DNA from: Amblyornis subalaris
Lineage: Eukaryota; Chordata; Aves; Passeriformes; Ptilonorhynchidae
NCBI GenBank assembly: GCA_018881555.1
Contig: JACAXG010000014.1
Coordinates: 8,326,307-8,390,306 of the forward strand
Reading direction: 5' to 3'
Length of the DNA: 64,000 nucleotides
The notes beneath the pieces were generated by a model. That model saw nothing but the letters and a program-made list of their open reading frames with translations, was not told the DNA's origin and did not search any database. Made by a program: the position numbers and the translations under genes. Below, piece by piece: positions 1-14,100 of the stretch (position 1 is its first letter; every line of letters starts with the position of its first letter).

Positions 1-3000
1 AAAGATGCACCCAGAGTGGGAGGCTGCACACTCACTGCCTCACTTGCACACAAAGCAAGGACCACTCCCACGGCACGGCCCTTCCAGCTCTCACATCTTC
101 TGTCGGCTGCTCACCTCTTCCAATTTGCTGCCATCTATTCATGAACCTTGAAAAGCTCCTTCCAGACGGGGATTTTACNCCCTTTCACAGCAGGAAGGGA
201 GCAGGAGGGGGAAAATATAAAAGGGGAAAGCAGCAGGCGAGTTGATTGCTTATGGCTTTTTTTCTCCCTTCTCCCGCGGATGAGGCAAAGGATAAAGAGA
301 CAAACCAGCAAGCAGATACCTTCCTCCAGGGAGACTTTTGGATAGTGATGCTGCGAGTCAGGGAAAAATCCTGGAGGTAGGAATGGCATCGGGAGGAGTG
401 GAGCTGGCAGGAGAGCTGTAACAGCCGCAGCTGCTCTGCGACGCTCCCTTCACCAGCGTGCCTGGGAGCGGAGAACAACAGGCTCACAGCCTCCGGTGCT
501 CCCCCTTGGCTCCTGGGGCCCGACTGCCTCGCAGGCTGTCCTTGAGCGGAACCCCCTCAATGTCCTCCCACCCCTCTCGAAGCCCCTGCCTGACAAACGG
601 GGCCACAGCTTACATGAAGGGGGAGGGGGGCAATGGACTTTTTAGGTGTGTTGTGGCCAGAGGCTTTGTTGCCCACCTGCATGGACAGGATCCCTGGGAT
701 CCTGACCGAGCCTACAGGACCCCCTCCAGCTGCACGTGTACNAGCAGGGTGAATTAATCAGCCGTGGGTGCTGGGCAGGGCTCACCTGTGATCATGGCCA
801 CAGGACTCAGCCGTGCCGTGGGTGGGCAGGCACGGGTGGGCTTCAGTGGGCCAGAGCAGGTCTGTGGGGAGCAGCTGCCCGCAGTGCCTGGGACACAGCT
901 GAGCCTCGCATGGATGCCCTGCTGCCATGGGGCAACTGGCTGCCAAACAACGGGAAAGCTTCACCAACCCTTCAGGCTACAGATCGCAGCTGGGATCTGA
1001 GAAGAGGGAAGGTAAAGCAGGCAAGAAAAAAAGTGAGAAAGGGCAGGACAAGCCAGAGACTTGTATGCCTCCATTCCCTCTTTGCTCCTCTTCCTTTGAA
1101 GCCTACCTGAAGCTCCACACAAGATAATTCTGGAAACAGGGAGAACGTATTACAATGATAAAATGGAAGAAATAAAATAGAGAAGGGTGCAGCTGCCTGC
1201 AAGATTTGCTCTATTCCCACAGAATGGACTCAGCTCTAACTCCAGATCCCTATCCATCCATAGGATTTTGCTTAAGTCCACCTTTCCAGGCATGCCAAAG
1301 AACCTGACAACATGTATGCACAAAGCTGGAGCTGTAAAATACCCGTGTGAGCTCATAGGATCTTACAGCACAGTTAATGTGTCTGTCCTGGTGTTGCAAA
1401 ATGGTTTATCTACCTCTGTGAAGGGAAAATCCTATAATCAGCCGGCTGACCTACAAGCCAGTCTGAGTATCTGTGCTGTTGTCCTCATTTGGGGACAATT
1501 GACCAACTATGCCGAGAGGTTCCTTACATACTTCTGTTCAGTTTAACAGCAAATCTGTCTGAAAACATGAGAAGGATGACTTCAGAGCCACCCACCTGCC
1601 AACATTTTGGGATTAAAGCAAAAGCCATTTTTTTCTGAGATTCAATTTTACTGCCCATCTGGGCAGTAAAGGTCAAACTGTAGAGACCTTGACTAACGTT
1701 AGAAGGATTCCCTCAACCAGGGAAGAGCAGCCATCACTGGGGGGAAAAAAGCACGTGGGAAGCAGACTGACACATATATATAAATTTTGGGGGGATTTGA
1801 AAAATCTAGGATGCTTTATTTTGCTCTTGGAGGGTCACAGATGGCAGGTAGGAACACAGGACTAGAAAAGTCATCATGTTTACAGACACTTCACAGATTT
1901 TTTCTTTTTTCCTTTTCTTTTTTTTCTGCAGGCACAGACACTGTATAAGCCCATTCATAAATGAAATAAACACTTTAAAGCAGTGTAGATGGTTTGCTCT
2001 CACTACTCCTACAGCAAGGCTGTTCAAGAACATCAAGGATAACTAAGAGCCTTTGTCTAATTTCTAGTTAGATTAATTCTCAGTTATTTTAAGACTATAT
2101 GCTCTTATATCAGCATTGTTATTCAGCATAAGTAACTGCAGACATGTGGACATTTGCTATTTTAAGATCCCTTTTCTCTTATTATTTGTTCTTGCTATGT
2201 TAATCTGCTTTCCAGCTTTCCAGCACACCTTCAATAACTTTTGAACCTGTCAGTCAATTGCAATCTAGTTCAGAAGAGAGAAATTAGTTCTGGCAGGTTC
2301 ACTGAAAACCATCAAGGTGCACAAAGGGCAAAGGATAGAGTAGGGACTCACTAATTGTGGCTGCTCCCTGCCCAGCTTAAACCGTGGGGTGGGTTACATG
2401 GGATTCAGTCCAAGTTGAGGGTGCTGTCCTTCCCTTATGATGTGAGTTATAATAAACAAAAGGGGGAAATTTTGGTGGGAAGGTTTGGGCTGCAGGACAT
2501 AGCCATGGGATAGCAAACACCACTAGTTTTACCAGTTATGGGATGATTTCTTTACACTGCCAAGATTCNGTGGTGCCTGCATTAAAAAAAGGCTGCTGTT
2601 TATGGTGTGTATTGCCATTAGAAATCCCCAAATGGAAGAGCCATAAGGACTGAACCAAGTAAAAAATACTGCAAAAGCACAGGTGATCCACAGTTCAAGA
2701 CCTAAGTTGAGAAAGGAAAAAACAGGAACCTGGACTACAGGGATCTTTTGGAGACAGAGAGAAATGAAAGCCCTGTGTCTGTCACTTGAGAAATGGCTCA
2801 GAGATGCTGAAGCAGCTCAGTCCATCACTGTGACGGTAACAATTTCCAGTGCTGGGATTTTTTGTGAAATCGAGCCAGTACTTTTACAACAAATACTGAC
2901 TTCCCCTCTGAAAGATAAAAGCCCTTGCTGATAAACATGTGGTAGAGGTACAGAGGATGATGATTTATTTTCAGGAAGGGAACTCACTGAAAGCAGGATC

Positions 3001-5477
3001 AGGGGCTGTAAAACCACCATAGTTCCACTATTAAAATGATGGCCAACAGGCAAAAGGATTTGATTTTTCCATAGAGTGACAGCCTGACAAATCACCAGCT
3101 GTATATTAGGTCTTGAATCAAACAGCTGAGGCCAAAGCATTGTAAGAAATTTTAATAAGCAGTAAATTGCACACTGCAAACAAAAAGTGTTTATAAGATT
3201 CTATGGCCTGACCAGATGGAAGGGGAAATTCTCATGGGAAAAAAAAAAATCTTCTTTTTCATCTTATATAGCTATATATCTTTCTTCTGTCACTAAAAAA
3301 CATTTAGCCAACTGAGCCTGAAGGGCTACTGAGAATCAAAATGAGATCCATCTGTGAAACTAGTCTATCTTTTTCCCTGTCTTGATTATTTCCATTTTCC
3401 CAGTCCTACAGAACATTTACAAGCTCATCCATCTTTTAGTTTTTCACAAAAATCTCCTTCCAGAACAAGATTACAACCTTCTGGTGTACAGAGTGCATCT
3501 GAAGACATTTCCATAGCAGACAAAAAGGCAGGTAGATGGAATAACAGAGAAGTTAAGAATCCCTTTACCAAGTTTCTTCTTTTGAAAACAAGCTACTTTG
3601 GTATCACACCTCTTCCTCCTTTAACTTTTGTCTATAGACTGGCTGATCCCTGTATCAAAGGCTGGGGCTCTGTTACTTGATGGGAAGAACAAGAACACTT
3701 TTGGCACAATTGGGAAAGGTAATTACACTGTCACCACTTCTGACTGGCTATGGCAGCACCTCAGATCTGCAGCACATTTCCATTAGTAGAAGAAACTGTT
3801 AAGTGAGTCAAATACCTCTTTGATGCACACACAAAGAAGGCACACAGAGTGCTGCTTCCTTTCTGGAACATCAATCACATAGTAAAGGAAAATAGCACTC
3901 CATATTTTAAGTTTTCTTACTTTTATTCTATTTGGAACACTTCAGTCAACAGTGCTTTTGCTTGGCTTTTGAGAGGGTCACAGTGCTAGTGCTTCTCTGC
4001 TGTTCTTGGCTTTGCACCGTCCTCTCGGTCAGCTCCTGGGACAAATCTGGGCTTCTCTGCCAAAACTTGCATGAACACCTTTTCTCCACACACAGCTCCC
4101 CTGGCAATGCCTGGGGCTCTACCGCCAATTAGCCCCTCGCTAAGCTTTGCAAAGCCTGACCTGCTTTGCTTCAGATGCTGTTTCAACCACTTGAAAAGGA
4201 GCACAGCTGCTTGTAACATCCATTCTGTAGGAAAAGAGGCCACTGAAGACACTAGTTTTAGCGAAGTTCTCTGCTCCTCTCCCTGTCTTCCTTCCCCTTC
4301 ATAAACCGTTTTGTCACCATCACTTCCACCAATCACTCACTTTCTGTGCTCCAGAACAGCTGTCCTGACACAGGCTGGGGCAGTGGCCCATCTGTGAGCA
4401 GGACCATTAACATACCCTTAGGAAAGAGTGTATGAAACAGGCCACTTAAAGAGATTGTCCCTCTCCAGTATTTCCCTGTCAGATTGCAGTGACCTCTAGT
4501 TCAAGGACTTTCTGAGTTTAAGTTTGCATATGATTGATAATATTTAACACCCTATTTCTTCAATAATCTGCACAGCCATTTTTAAAATCTATTTATAATT
4601 TTGATGGCCATAAAGTTTGGTAGCAACAGGATTTGCAATTTAAATATGCATTGTGTAAAAAAAAAATTACTTCTTTTGGTCTTAAATCTGAAGCCTAATA
4701 GTTCAATTTCAGGCCTGTGGTTCCTGCATCTTGAGAAGGAAGGAACAATTCCCTATTCTCAGTATCCACCTTAGCCATGACTTTTTTTATACAGTGATCA
4801 TATCCCACGGTTACATGAGCTAAGCCGAGTTGAGACAAATGCTCTCCTAGTTACTGTATCTCAGGGGAAAAAAAAGTCAATTCATACCTTTCAACATTTT
4901 TGCCATCTTGCTTTGAATCTTCTCTTGTTTATGAAGCTTGGACAGTGAAAACTGCCAGCATCAGTCTGCTCTGTGTTGCTTACATAATTCTGACAGAGGT
5001 CTTCCAATGCTAAACATTAGGAGATAAATGTTTGCTGTTAATTTTTTACAAAAATCCATAAATGCCTAGTTTTATTGCATTCATTTCTTTCAATACTTTC
5101 CTCTTTTAAAACCAAGCCTGAATTTTAGACAAAGCTGTTGAACAGGGATTCTGTAATTTTTAGGGCCAACTTACTTTTCTAAACTCTATGTAGTTTATTT
5201 TAAGGAAGCCACTTGTCCACTTTCAGCATCATAAAAAACCCTGAGCTGATCTCCTAGGAAGCTTTCATGTCAACTGACTGAAGGTCTAGATTGATGGAGG
5301 CATGGGCAGGTCTCCAGGGCAGCAGGGAGAGTAACTTATAAAGACAAATGTCCTCCCCCTAATCAATTCTCCTGTGCTGCTACCATCCCTAGCCCCTGAC
5401 ACATTGGTTTTCTGTCAGATGAGCTCTTGAACTCTCATTCTGTGGCTGTACATCTGCAAATGCTGACATAAGGCTGG
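1..5477. other. Intergenic DNA upstream of RFC4, no gene recognised
   Basis: No open frame here has splice context or resemblance to a protein I know. The first 1.1 kb is richer in GC than the rest but its short frames look like chance. A long pyrimidine tract lies near 1891-1929. In human the gene beyond RFC4 on this side is ADIPOQ; I do not see it here. Confidence 0.5.
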
Positions 5478-6073
5478 TGTCCCAGTTTCAGCTGGGATAG
5501 AGTTGGTTTTCTTCTTCTGAGCTGGTACAGTGCCGTGTTTTGGATTCAGTGTGAGAATAATGTTGATAACAAACTGATGCTTTGGCTGTTGCCAAGTAGC
5601 GCTTGCCCTAAGTCAAGGACTTTGCAGTGTCCCACGTTCATCTCCTCTCCCAGTGAGGAGATGAACAAAAAACTGGGAGTGAGCATGGCTGGGACAGCTG
5701 CCCTAAACTGGCCAAAGGGATATTCCATACCATAGAATGTTATGCCCAGTATATAAATAGGGGGAGTTGGCCAGGAGGGGTCGACTGCTGCTTGGAGATG
5801 GACTGGGCACCAGTCAGCTTTGTGTGCATCACTTGTCTGGGGTTTTATTTCTCACTCTCTCCTTTACATTACAATTATTGTTGCTATTCGTGTTGCTATC
5901 TTCAGTATTATTAGAATTATTATATTTTACTTTGTTTCAATTATTAAACTGTTCTTATCTCAACCCACAAATTTTACTTTTTTTTCTGATTCTCCTCCCC
6001 ATCCCATCGGGGGACAGGAGCAATATGTGAGGGCTGCATGGATTTAGTTGCTGGCTGGGGTTAAACCACGACA
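5478..6073 (+). mobile_element. Solo LTR of an avian endogenous retrovirus
   Basis: The element begins TGTCCCAG and ends CACGACA, the TG...CA ends expected of a retroviral LTR. It carries a TATA box (TATAAA at 5752-5757) and an ATTAAA polyadenylation signal at 5943-5948, in U3-R-U5 order. The flanks GCTGG (5473-5477) and ACTGG (6074-6078) agree at 4 of 5 bases and could be a decayed target-site duplication. I recognise the type as an abundant LTR in passerine and other neoavian genomes but cannot assign a family name safely. There is no internal retroviral coding sequence, so it is a solo LTR left by recombination. Confidence 0.75.
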
Positions 6074-7440
6074 ACTGGGAAGGAAAGGGACCAGGCTTCC
6101 CATTTAGGTCAGCTCAAGGAGCACTGACTAGGCTGGTGTCAAACCCAGTCTTTGCCATGGGAAATGCAGGAGAGAAGCAAATGAGAGGACATGGTAACTG
6201 TCTGAGTTTGATGTGTTGGACCTTAACATGGTGAGTGAACACAATTCAACAGAATAGAGCAAGCATAATTTTCAGTCTTTATATATGTGAGGGAGAGGGC
6301 AAGAAAAATAGGGAGCAAAACAGAAGCTTGGGTTTCATTATTCCTTTCTGGAATTTTACACTTTTCTTAACGTAATGAAACAAAAAGTTTTGTTATGAAG
6401 TCAATGTAGCAGAACAGAAATTCCACTGCTGAATTGAACCTCAAGCTCATAGAGTATTGGCAGAATGCTCAAATGCCAGGTATGCCAGGTACATTTGAGG
6501 TGGCCCCATTAAGGAGAGTGGATTGAATAGAGACCAACAAATAGAACAAAGCTTCAAAAAGACAGCAAAACTTTATNCAGTTTCAGAAAGCAACTAATTT
6601 CAGAAATCATTTGTTACCATGACTTGGAAATACCAGATATAATCACAGTGGGGAAAAAAATCTTTGCATTTTCATCTAGAACAAAACAACTTCAGTAATT
6701 ATATGTGTGGGCATTTCTTGCTAAGGCTGCAATCTGGATTTCATTCTTCAATAGAAAAATGCCAGATGAGAGGAAACAACTTATTTAAAATTGCCCAGAC
6801 AAGGATTACAGGTTTGACTCACTGACAGATTTATGTATTTTCAGCCTAAATTTTTTCCCACATCTCCTTTTCCAAAGGCTGTTCATCTGTTGCCATAGAG
6901 ACCATTTCCAGTCTCTTTTCCCTTCCACAGGATCTATTCTGGGGGATCACTACCGCAGCTTCCCAGGCCACTCTGTCTGTGCCTTGAGCCCAGGAGTAGC
7001 CAAGTGAAAATGGTAAAGCGGAACATCTGCAGCCACACAATACATGGCTGGTGACAGTAGAAATACTTCCAGTTTTTATTCACCAAGCTGCTGCGTAATT
7101 GGGAGGATAAGCTACAGCCGCCCAGCACATGCATATGTGGGCGTGCATCACGACTGCCACATCTACCAGGATGCTTTTTCGTCATTTAAAGGGATCTGTC
7201 ACATCAATCGCACTCCTCATTTTTTCCCCCACCTTTGCTGTGATGGGTGTCATTAGAAATAACGGGAAAACCACAAAGGATTCACTTTTGCTTCACTCCA
7301 GCACCAATAAGCCTTGAGGCTGCACACCTGGGGGAGCTGCTCGCACGGCAGCAGCGAGGGACGGAGCACGTTTGAGCAGCGACGCCCATAAAGGTGCAAA
7401 TGTCTGTCCCAGGACAGGCCCGGGCCAGCCTCGGGCCCTC
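6074..7440. other. Intergenic DNA between LTR and RFC4 promoter region
   Basis: I see no gene or repeat I can name. Composition shifts from AT-rich to GC-rich towards the RFC4 CpG island. Confidence 0.4.
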
Positions 7441-7445
7441 CTGTG

Positions 7446-7485
7446 TTTCACTTCACTTCACTTCACTTCACTTCACTTCACTTGA
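7446..7485. repeat. (ACTTC)n pentanucleotide microsatellite
   Basis: There are about seven perfect tandem copies of a five-base unit (cacttcactt...), ending where the run meets cttgactcg. It lies roughly 0.45 kb upstream of the RFC4 start codon. Confidence 0.95.
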
Positions 7486-7659
7486 CTCGGGGGCGCTTCC
7501 AGAGGCCCCCAAAGGCACCTCAGTCATCACGGGTGGGGAGCAGGTGCTGCCTCAGGACCGCAGGGGGTCCCACCGCACAGAGAAGTCCCTCCTCCGCTTG
7601 CTCTCGTACAGCGTTTATTCTTTTGGGGGATTTTTTTTGCTTTCACGTTGGGGAAGGGG

Positions 7660-8110
7660 CATTTGTGAGGCGGCACGCGCCCGCCCTGACGGACCAGCCG
7701 CTTCGCGCCTCCTGCGCGCNCTCCCCCCTCCCCTCCGCCTCTTCAGGAACCGGCGCGCGCGCAGAGTGACGCCAGTGCCCGCCCCCTCCCCTGCGGCGCC
7801 GCGCTCTGTGATTGGCTCCCGGCGGGCGGAAGCGGCCCCGCCTCCGTGCGCGGGCGGGTTGGCGGGAAGGACCGGCGGGGCCTGAGGCTGACGGGGGTCT
7901 GCGGTTGTGGTATAGCTCGGCGTAGCTGCAGCCATGCAGGCCTTCCTCAAAGGCCCGGCCTCTATCAGCACCAAGCCCGTCGCTGCCAAGGAAAGGAGCG
8001 CGGCCGGGAGCAGCGGGGAGGGCAAGAGGACCAAACCCATCCCCTGGGTGGAGAAATAGTAAGGGATGCTCTGGGGCGGTGGGGTCGCTGGTCAGGAGAG
8101 GGGGGTTGGC
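7660..8110 (+). promoter_or_regulatory. RFC4: CpG-island promoter of RFC4
   Basis: The stretch is dense in CpG and GC boxes and has no TATA box. It surrounds the RFC4 start codon. An inverted CCAAT box (ATTGG) lies at 7811-7815 and an E2F-type site at 7859-7868. This is the usual architecture of a housekeeping gene for replication. The transcription start is not determined, and a non-coding 5' exon is possible. Confidence 0.8.
7859..7868 (+). promoter_or_regulatory. E2F binding site (TTGGCGGGAA)
   Basis: The sequence matches the canonical E2F core GGCGGGAA with upstream TT. It lies 66 bases before the RFC4 ATG. E2F control of replication-factor genes is established; its use here is inferred from the match and the position. 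Confidence 0.65.
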
Positions 8111-11100
8111 TTTGGGGGCTGNGGAGAGGCAGTGGGTGCATAGCAAAAGGGGGTCGCAGGTGTAGGTGTCCCCACCAGGGAGAACAGCTTAACTTTCCCT
8201 TTTCCCCGTATGTTATGGGGGAGATCCAACACTGAGCTATTGTAAGAGCCCTTTGTGGTTTGTACGGATCAGAAAATGCCTCTTGGCCGTGNCAAACAGT
8301 GCTGTTTCATCTCTGCGTTTCAGTGCATTAAGTGCATTAAATACTGTGGTTTTTTGAAAAGTCTTTATCACAAAGTGGTAAAATATTGCAGTTCTGCTTT
8401 TAAAAACATCTCAGGTGTTTACAATAGAAAAAGACAAACGGCTTCCTGAGGAATGAGATCACTTAAGTAATACAGACCAGAGACATTAGACTTCCTGTTA
8501 TGATTTTGACCTTAGCTACAAAATTCACTATGATTCTTCAGTACCTGATATAATCAGAAGGGAAGATGTTGTTTTTCTCTATTTCAGCTTTCTTGTAACA
8601 CTTCGTTGGCTAATAAATTACATTTAATGGGTTTTTTTGCTTAGTCGTCCCAAAAATGTGGATGAAGTCGCTTTCCAGGATGAAGTTGTAGCTGTGCTGA
8701 AGAAGTCCCTGGAGGGTGCTGATGTAAGTGTAATGATAACATCTACCTAATCAGCATTTTGAGACAGACACTTGAGCCAGTGGTAACAAAAATTTCTCTT
8801 TTCCAACTCAGCAATGATCATTTTTACAGTGGTACTTCATGACCAAGCTGAGTAACTTCCTCATGATATATCCTGTGTGATATATCCTGTTGTGATAAAT
8901 GTGTAAAGCTTCTGATATTTCCAGTGCTCTAAACACTGTAAAACTGTCAGCTCCGTGATGCAGTTTGGANTTTTTGTGGAAAAGCTCAAATGGTAAACTT
9001 CTTGTTAATAGTTTCAAATTTGGAAGAGCCTTTGTTGTCTCCACGCTGCTATTCCAGTAGTACTTCTGACATTCACATTTAAGACAAGAGGAGAAAGGGG
9101 TTTTTTTATAGAAAAGTCTGGATTTCCAGTCATTCCAGTTCTGGTGATCTATCAGTGCTCCTGTGAAACTGCTAAACACTAAAACAAGTAATCCTCAAAC
9201 ATTTTGTGTTAAAGTTTCCAGGTAAGTCTCTTTGGCTTCAAGAAACTGAGTATGACAGTTGCAGGGTCAACTTGTGTGACCTAAGAGTGTAGAGGAGCAG
9301 AGCATTTGCAGTTGCATTTGTTTACACTTGCATTTGCTTTTGGGTAAAAATTTAGTGAATATTTGATATGTATGATGGTTATTTCTTCCAAATCAGCTAA
9401 TGGGGAGGTGAAAGAAAGGACTGAAGGGAGAAATGAAGTAGGTAGCCAAGAGATGGCTGTGCTTTTTTCCCCGAATCTGAACAATTGCTTCCTTTGTACA
9501 CACTGAGACTTTTTTCCTTGGTGTTTCACTTAGGATGGTCACTCTTACGCTTCAAAAGCTGATTCTGCTTTTATGGCCTGCAGTTTTGGTTTGTTCTGCA
9601 GCCATATGAGTCTATTTCTATCTGAAAATAATAATTTAATCAAAATTTGCAAAAGCAGAAATACCTTATTTGTTTGAGTGTATGAAGCCAAAATCAAACT
9701 GGTTCGACACAACTGGGAAAGACTGGCATTTCTTTCTGTAGTTCATATCTGTGTTCAATTTACTTTNAGAATGCTCTTGTAATGTGACCTTGTCAGGTAA
9801 TGTGGTACCCACAGAAATCTGTGTTTCAACAGCAATGCTGCTGCATTACAGTATTTATAGAGTTGAGGTAATTAGGAAGGAACTGTTAACAGCAAAGGAG
9901 AAATGAGCTGCTGCCGCCTATTCTGTCTGGACGTATCAGTTGTGTAACATTGCTTAGGTGATGGGTTGGGAAGTTCTATTTTGAGCAACAGTTATTTAAA
10001 ACCCTACAGCTTGTGGATCAGCAGTGTTTCTTGGATTCTGAGCCTAGTACACTNGTGTTGACTTTTGGCCTTCTGAGTTGAAAAGACAAATTATAACTTC
10101 TGCTTAAAGTTAGAGGCTTTGTATTTTGCCAAAGATACCCAAANTCAGCAAGGCATTTCAGAACAAAATGATGCAAGTATCTTAAAATATTTGGGTTTTT
10201 AAAAATTTAGACATTTTTATGAGTTCTTGAAAGAACTCATTCTGTGAAAAAGACAAAAGTGTAATTGAAACTCTGAGACGGCTNGTATGTAATTCAGTAA
10301 GTACACATTACTTCAGAGGTTGTTACTGAGTTTGGAGGTCTGGTGAGATCAAAGAAACAGCTGTGACAATGCTGTAGGTTTGAGTAATGTGCTTTATTTA
10401 AACCATAGTGTTGAAAATGGAGAGTCAGTCCTCCATCCATTGGCCTGTATTTGTGGGCCTTGATTTGGGAGCTGCTAAATGGAGCAGGACTTGTAACTCC
10501 CTAATATACCTTCATCTGTAAGAGCAAGCATCCGTCCTGGTATAAACTGGGGAGACCAGAGTCCAAGGGGCTTTGAACTGGAGAAGNTGATTTCTGTCTG
10601 CCAGGACTGTTGATTTGTTGTTGCTTTTTTGCAAAGAAACAGACAAGTGTCACAGTATTCTTTAGTTTTCATTTGCTTCGTGATACCTTAATAACTGAAA
10701 AGAGAGTTAGTGTAGGATTATCATTGCAATTTACATCTTTACTTGTACTGAAACTTCTGGAAAAGGAGTTGGGATTTGCACTATATGTGGTAATTTTCCC
10801 ATGAGCAGAGTGATGCCTGCAGGTATCTTGCTCACTCCTGGCAAGCATGGAAAGATAACCAGATCAGGTTGCAGTTTATTTAAAAATACTCCCACAGTTA
10901 CATAAAGGATTAGGCTGTGCTTGGTGAAAAGTAGTGTAAATAGTTCAGTGAGAAACAAGCATAAATGAGGTTGAAACAGTTTCAAGTTATAAAGTTGGGA
11001 TGTAATGGAATTAGGAAACTGATTCTAATTGAAACTTTTTCCCTGTTAATGCTTGTTTTGAGGACTAGTAGCTTGTAAATTAGCACAGAGGCATGAAATT

Positions 11101-14100
11101 ATGAATCTCATCACAAACATCTACCCTTGCAGTGTGCTAACTTAGCATGGAGATTGGTGAATTTTCAGCTGTCATTCNGTACACATTTCATCTCTCTGGA
11201 GCTGTCATAAAAGATAGAGGNGGATAATAATATTGTGGTATCTAAACTTGAAAAAATGTTTGTTAGTAGGGGATGGTGTTTGCTTATTAGTAATTAGGGA
11301 AACAAGCAACAATTGATTGGCAGAAGGAGCAGGCAAAACTTGATTTGTTTACTAGAAATTGATTGAAGATTGAAATTCTTCTAGCTCTACTTTTAGGGTA
11401 CATACACAGTTCAGTCTGTGCTCTGTGTCTTGTCTTAGATGTTAAAATGGGATGTTTGTTACCAAACTGATTGTCTCTATTTCATTTTCTGATTATGGAT
11501 TGTGTACTCCTGCATTTTTCTCTGCTCTTTGGGTGGGTTTGGTTTTGCTGTTCCCATTCTGTCTGCATTACATGCCATATTCAGCATAGAATTCTCTAAT
11601 CTAATTTTAGTTGACTCTTTTTAAAAATAGAATGCTTATTAAGGGCTAGAAATCAAGTCAGACTGAGAAGTTTGTCTGTTTGCTATTGATTGGAGGGGAC
11701 TTTTGGATTCTTGTTTTAAGAATGTAGAAGTGGAACATCCCAAATTGTCAAAGGCAGCAGTTTTAAAGTGATAATTTATAAAAGTGATTACTTGAAATAG
11801 TAATACAGAAAACTATCACTCCTCTGTCATTTGGAAAGGTTCTTGATTTCAGCCCAAATTCAGTCATGGCTTATANAAATTTGGTTTATGACAGCTTTGT
11901 TCTTTGTGTTGCCCACATGTATTTATGGGGATCAGCTATATTCCCTCTCAGCTTTTGGTTTGCTGAGCTAACTAAATAAAACTCTTTAAAAAGTCACTTC
12001 TCATAAGATAGGCTTTTCGCTCCTTTAATCACCTTTTCCAGTTTGGATTCATCATCCTTGTCTAAGGATGACCTGAACTGTGTGCAGCTTGTCAGTCCCC
12101 TGTTAGTATTAATAATTTACATCTGTATTAGAAGTGCACGTCTAGGACTACCATGATACATACACNGGCTTATACTGCTCTTCTGACAGACAAAACAAAA
12201 GCAGCTTATATTTTATTCCATCTGATGAATTTCAGATATCTAGCAGATACTTAGTTATATTCTCAAATTGTGAGATTTTTTGCTTTGTGCTGCTAAATGT
12301 CATCCTATAATTATTACTGCAGTCTTTGCTGTGCTGCTTTGATCTTCCTATGTCAGCATATTTTCTTCATGCAGTTGTATTTTCCATGCTGAGATCATTA
12401 ATTAAATTATTTAAAGATCAATTAACCTAATTTCTTCAAGAAGTGCCACTGGGCTCCTTTGAAATCTCCTTGGATGGGTGTAGGAATTTGCCAGGGCTGT
12501 GCAGTCCAGTGAGTTTTTGGGAATGTCCCCATGGTTGCTGTTATGGTGTGTCAGCATTGCCCTCGCCACAGTCCAGTGCAGGTGTTCACGAGCTGCCATG
12601 TGCTCACTGCGGTGGAGTGGGAGGCAGCACAGAATCCTCAGCATGGCTGGACAGGGCAGTCTGGGGAGCTGAGAAAGCAAAGGATGCTTTTATCTGCACT
12701 GCTGGCATTATCCAGGCTGTTTAGGGCCACTCTTGGATGAATTGGTGTGTCACTGCAATCATAACAGTAAGTTTTGTAGACTTTAGTGATCTCAGACATG
12801 TCCTGGAGTGTGCATATAAAAATAAATGTAAATTGGAATGACAGTTTTGATAGAACATGTGATGGTGCCACCAAATAACAGCTTGTTCATGCTGCATTGT
12901 AAACAGCAACTGTTTGTCCCCCTTTAGAGACCACAATATTATTTACTGTGAGGAGTAGATAGTTTCTNTTCTATTAGGTGCTCAGGTTTTAAGTATGTTT
13001 TCCTGTTTGTGAGTTTTTTTGTTTATTTGTTTTTCTTACAAATGGTGCCTTGCTGTTTCAGCTTCCCAATCTGTTGTTCTATGGCCCACCTGGAACTGGA
13101 AAGACTTCCACTATTTTAGCAGCTGCTAGAGAACTGTTTGGGTAAGCTGGAATCAAGTTGCTTCAGTGTAATCGACTGTCACATGTCTCCTAATTGTGTG
13201 ATGAGTGCCTCTGGTCATTGCCTGCTCTTATGTTGTTTCCAGAACTTTTTCAGGAGTATCTTCATATTCTAATTCAGCTCTAACATGAGATTTCTTTCTC
13301 ATCTGTCCTGTCACAAGTCACTGATTCCTGTTAGCAGTATACACTTACAAGACTTCAGACTAGCACCCATGTAACCCTCTAACAAAGAGTATGGAAGAAG
13401 CATGGCTTGCATATGCCTTACTGAACTTCGTAAAATAATTCCAATATTTATGGTTTATTTAGTAAGTTGTTAGCTACACATAGATCTGAAAGTGCTTCAA
13501 AAAATGTCTGAATTGTAATCTCTCTGTTACGCACCATTCAATTGTGTCAGGAAGTAGTATTGGGACTCAGACTAAAATTCAGNATATCCACATTCATTAA
13601 CTCACTTGTAATCCTTGGGAGTTTTTGAGTAGTGAGCTCAGTCATCTATAAGCAAAAAATGGACGAGGAGGTGGTTTGATGTTACCATCGAATTTAATGC
13701 TGACTTCAGTACCTCCCCCCCATCCCATTTGTCATCTTTAATCTTCAACTCATTGTTTTTTGGAGAGAACCACTTCTACTTTAGTAGTAGGAAAACAACT
13801 CCACATCGGGAGTCCATTTAATTCCCAGGGTTTAACATTCAGTGTATTAATTGTTAGTTTGTTGTTTGGGGTTTTTTTACATGGTGTATAGTACTGCAGC
13901 CAAATGCTGCACGTCTTATAGTTTGTAGATATTCCATTCTCGTAGTACTGCTAGTGACTGTATCTTGGCATTTAACTTGCTATTTCACATTGCTCACAGC
14001 ATATAAGTAAAAAGACATATAATGTAGTGCTCTGAACTTATGAAGCCAACTTCCTACTTTTTTTTCCCGATTAACTGATGTAATTTTATACTTCATTGTT

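Noticed and set aside
7394..8235. Several 100-160-codon open frames around the RFC4 first exon
   Set aside because: They are out of frame with RFC4 and are explained by the CpG island and the microsatellite.
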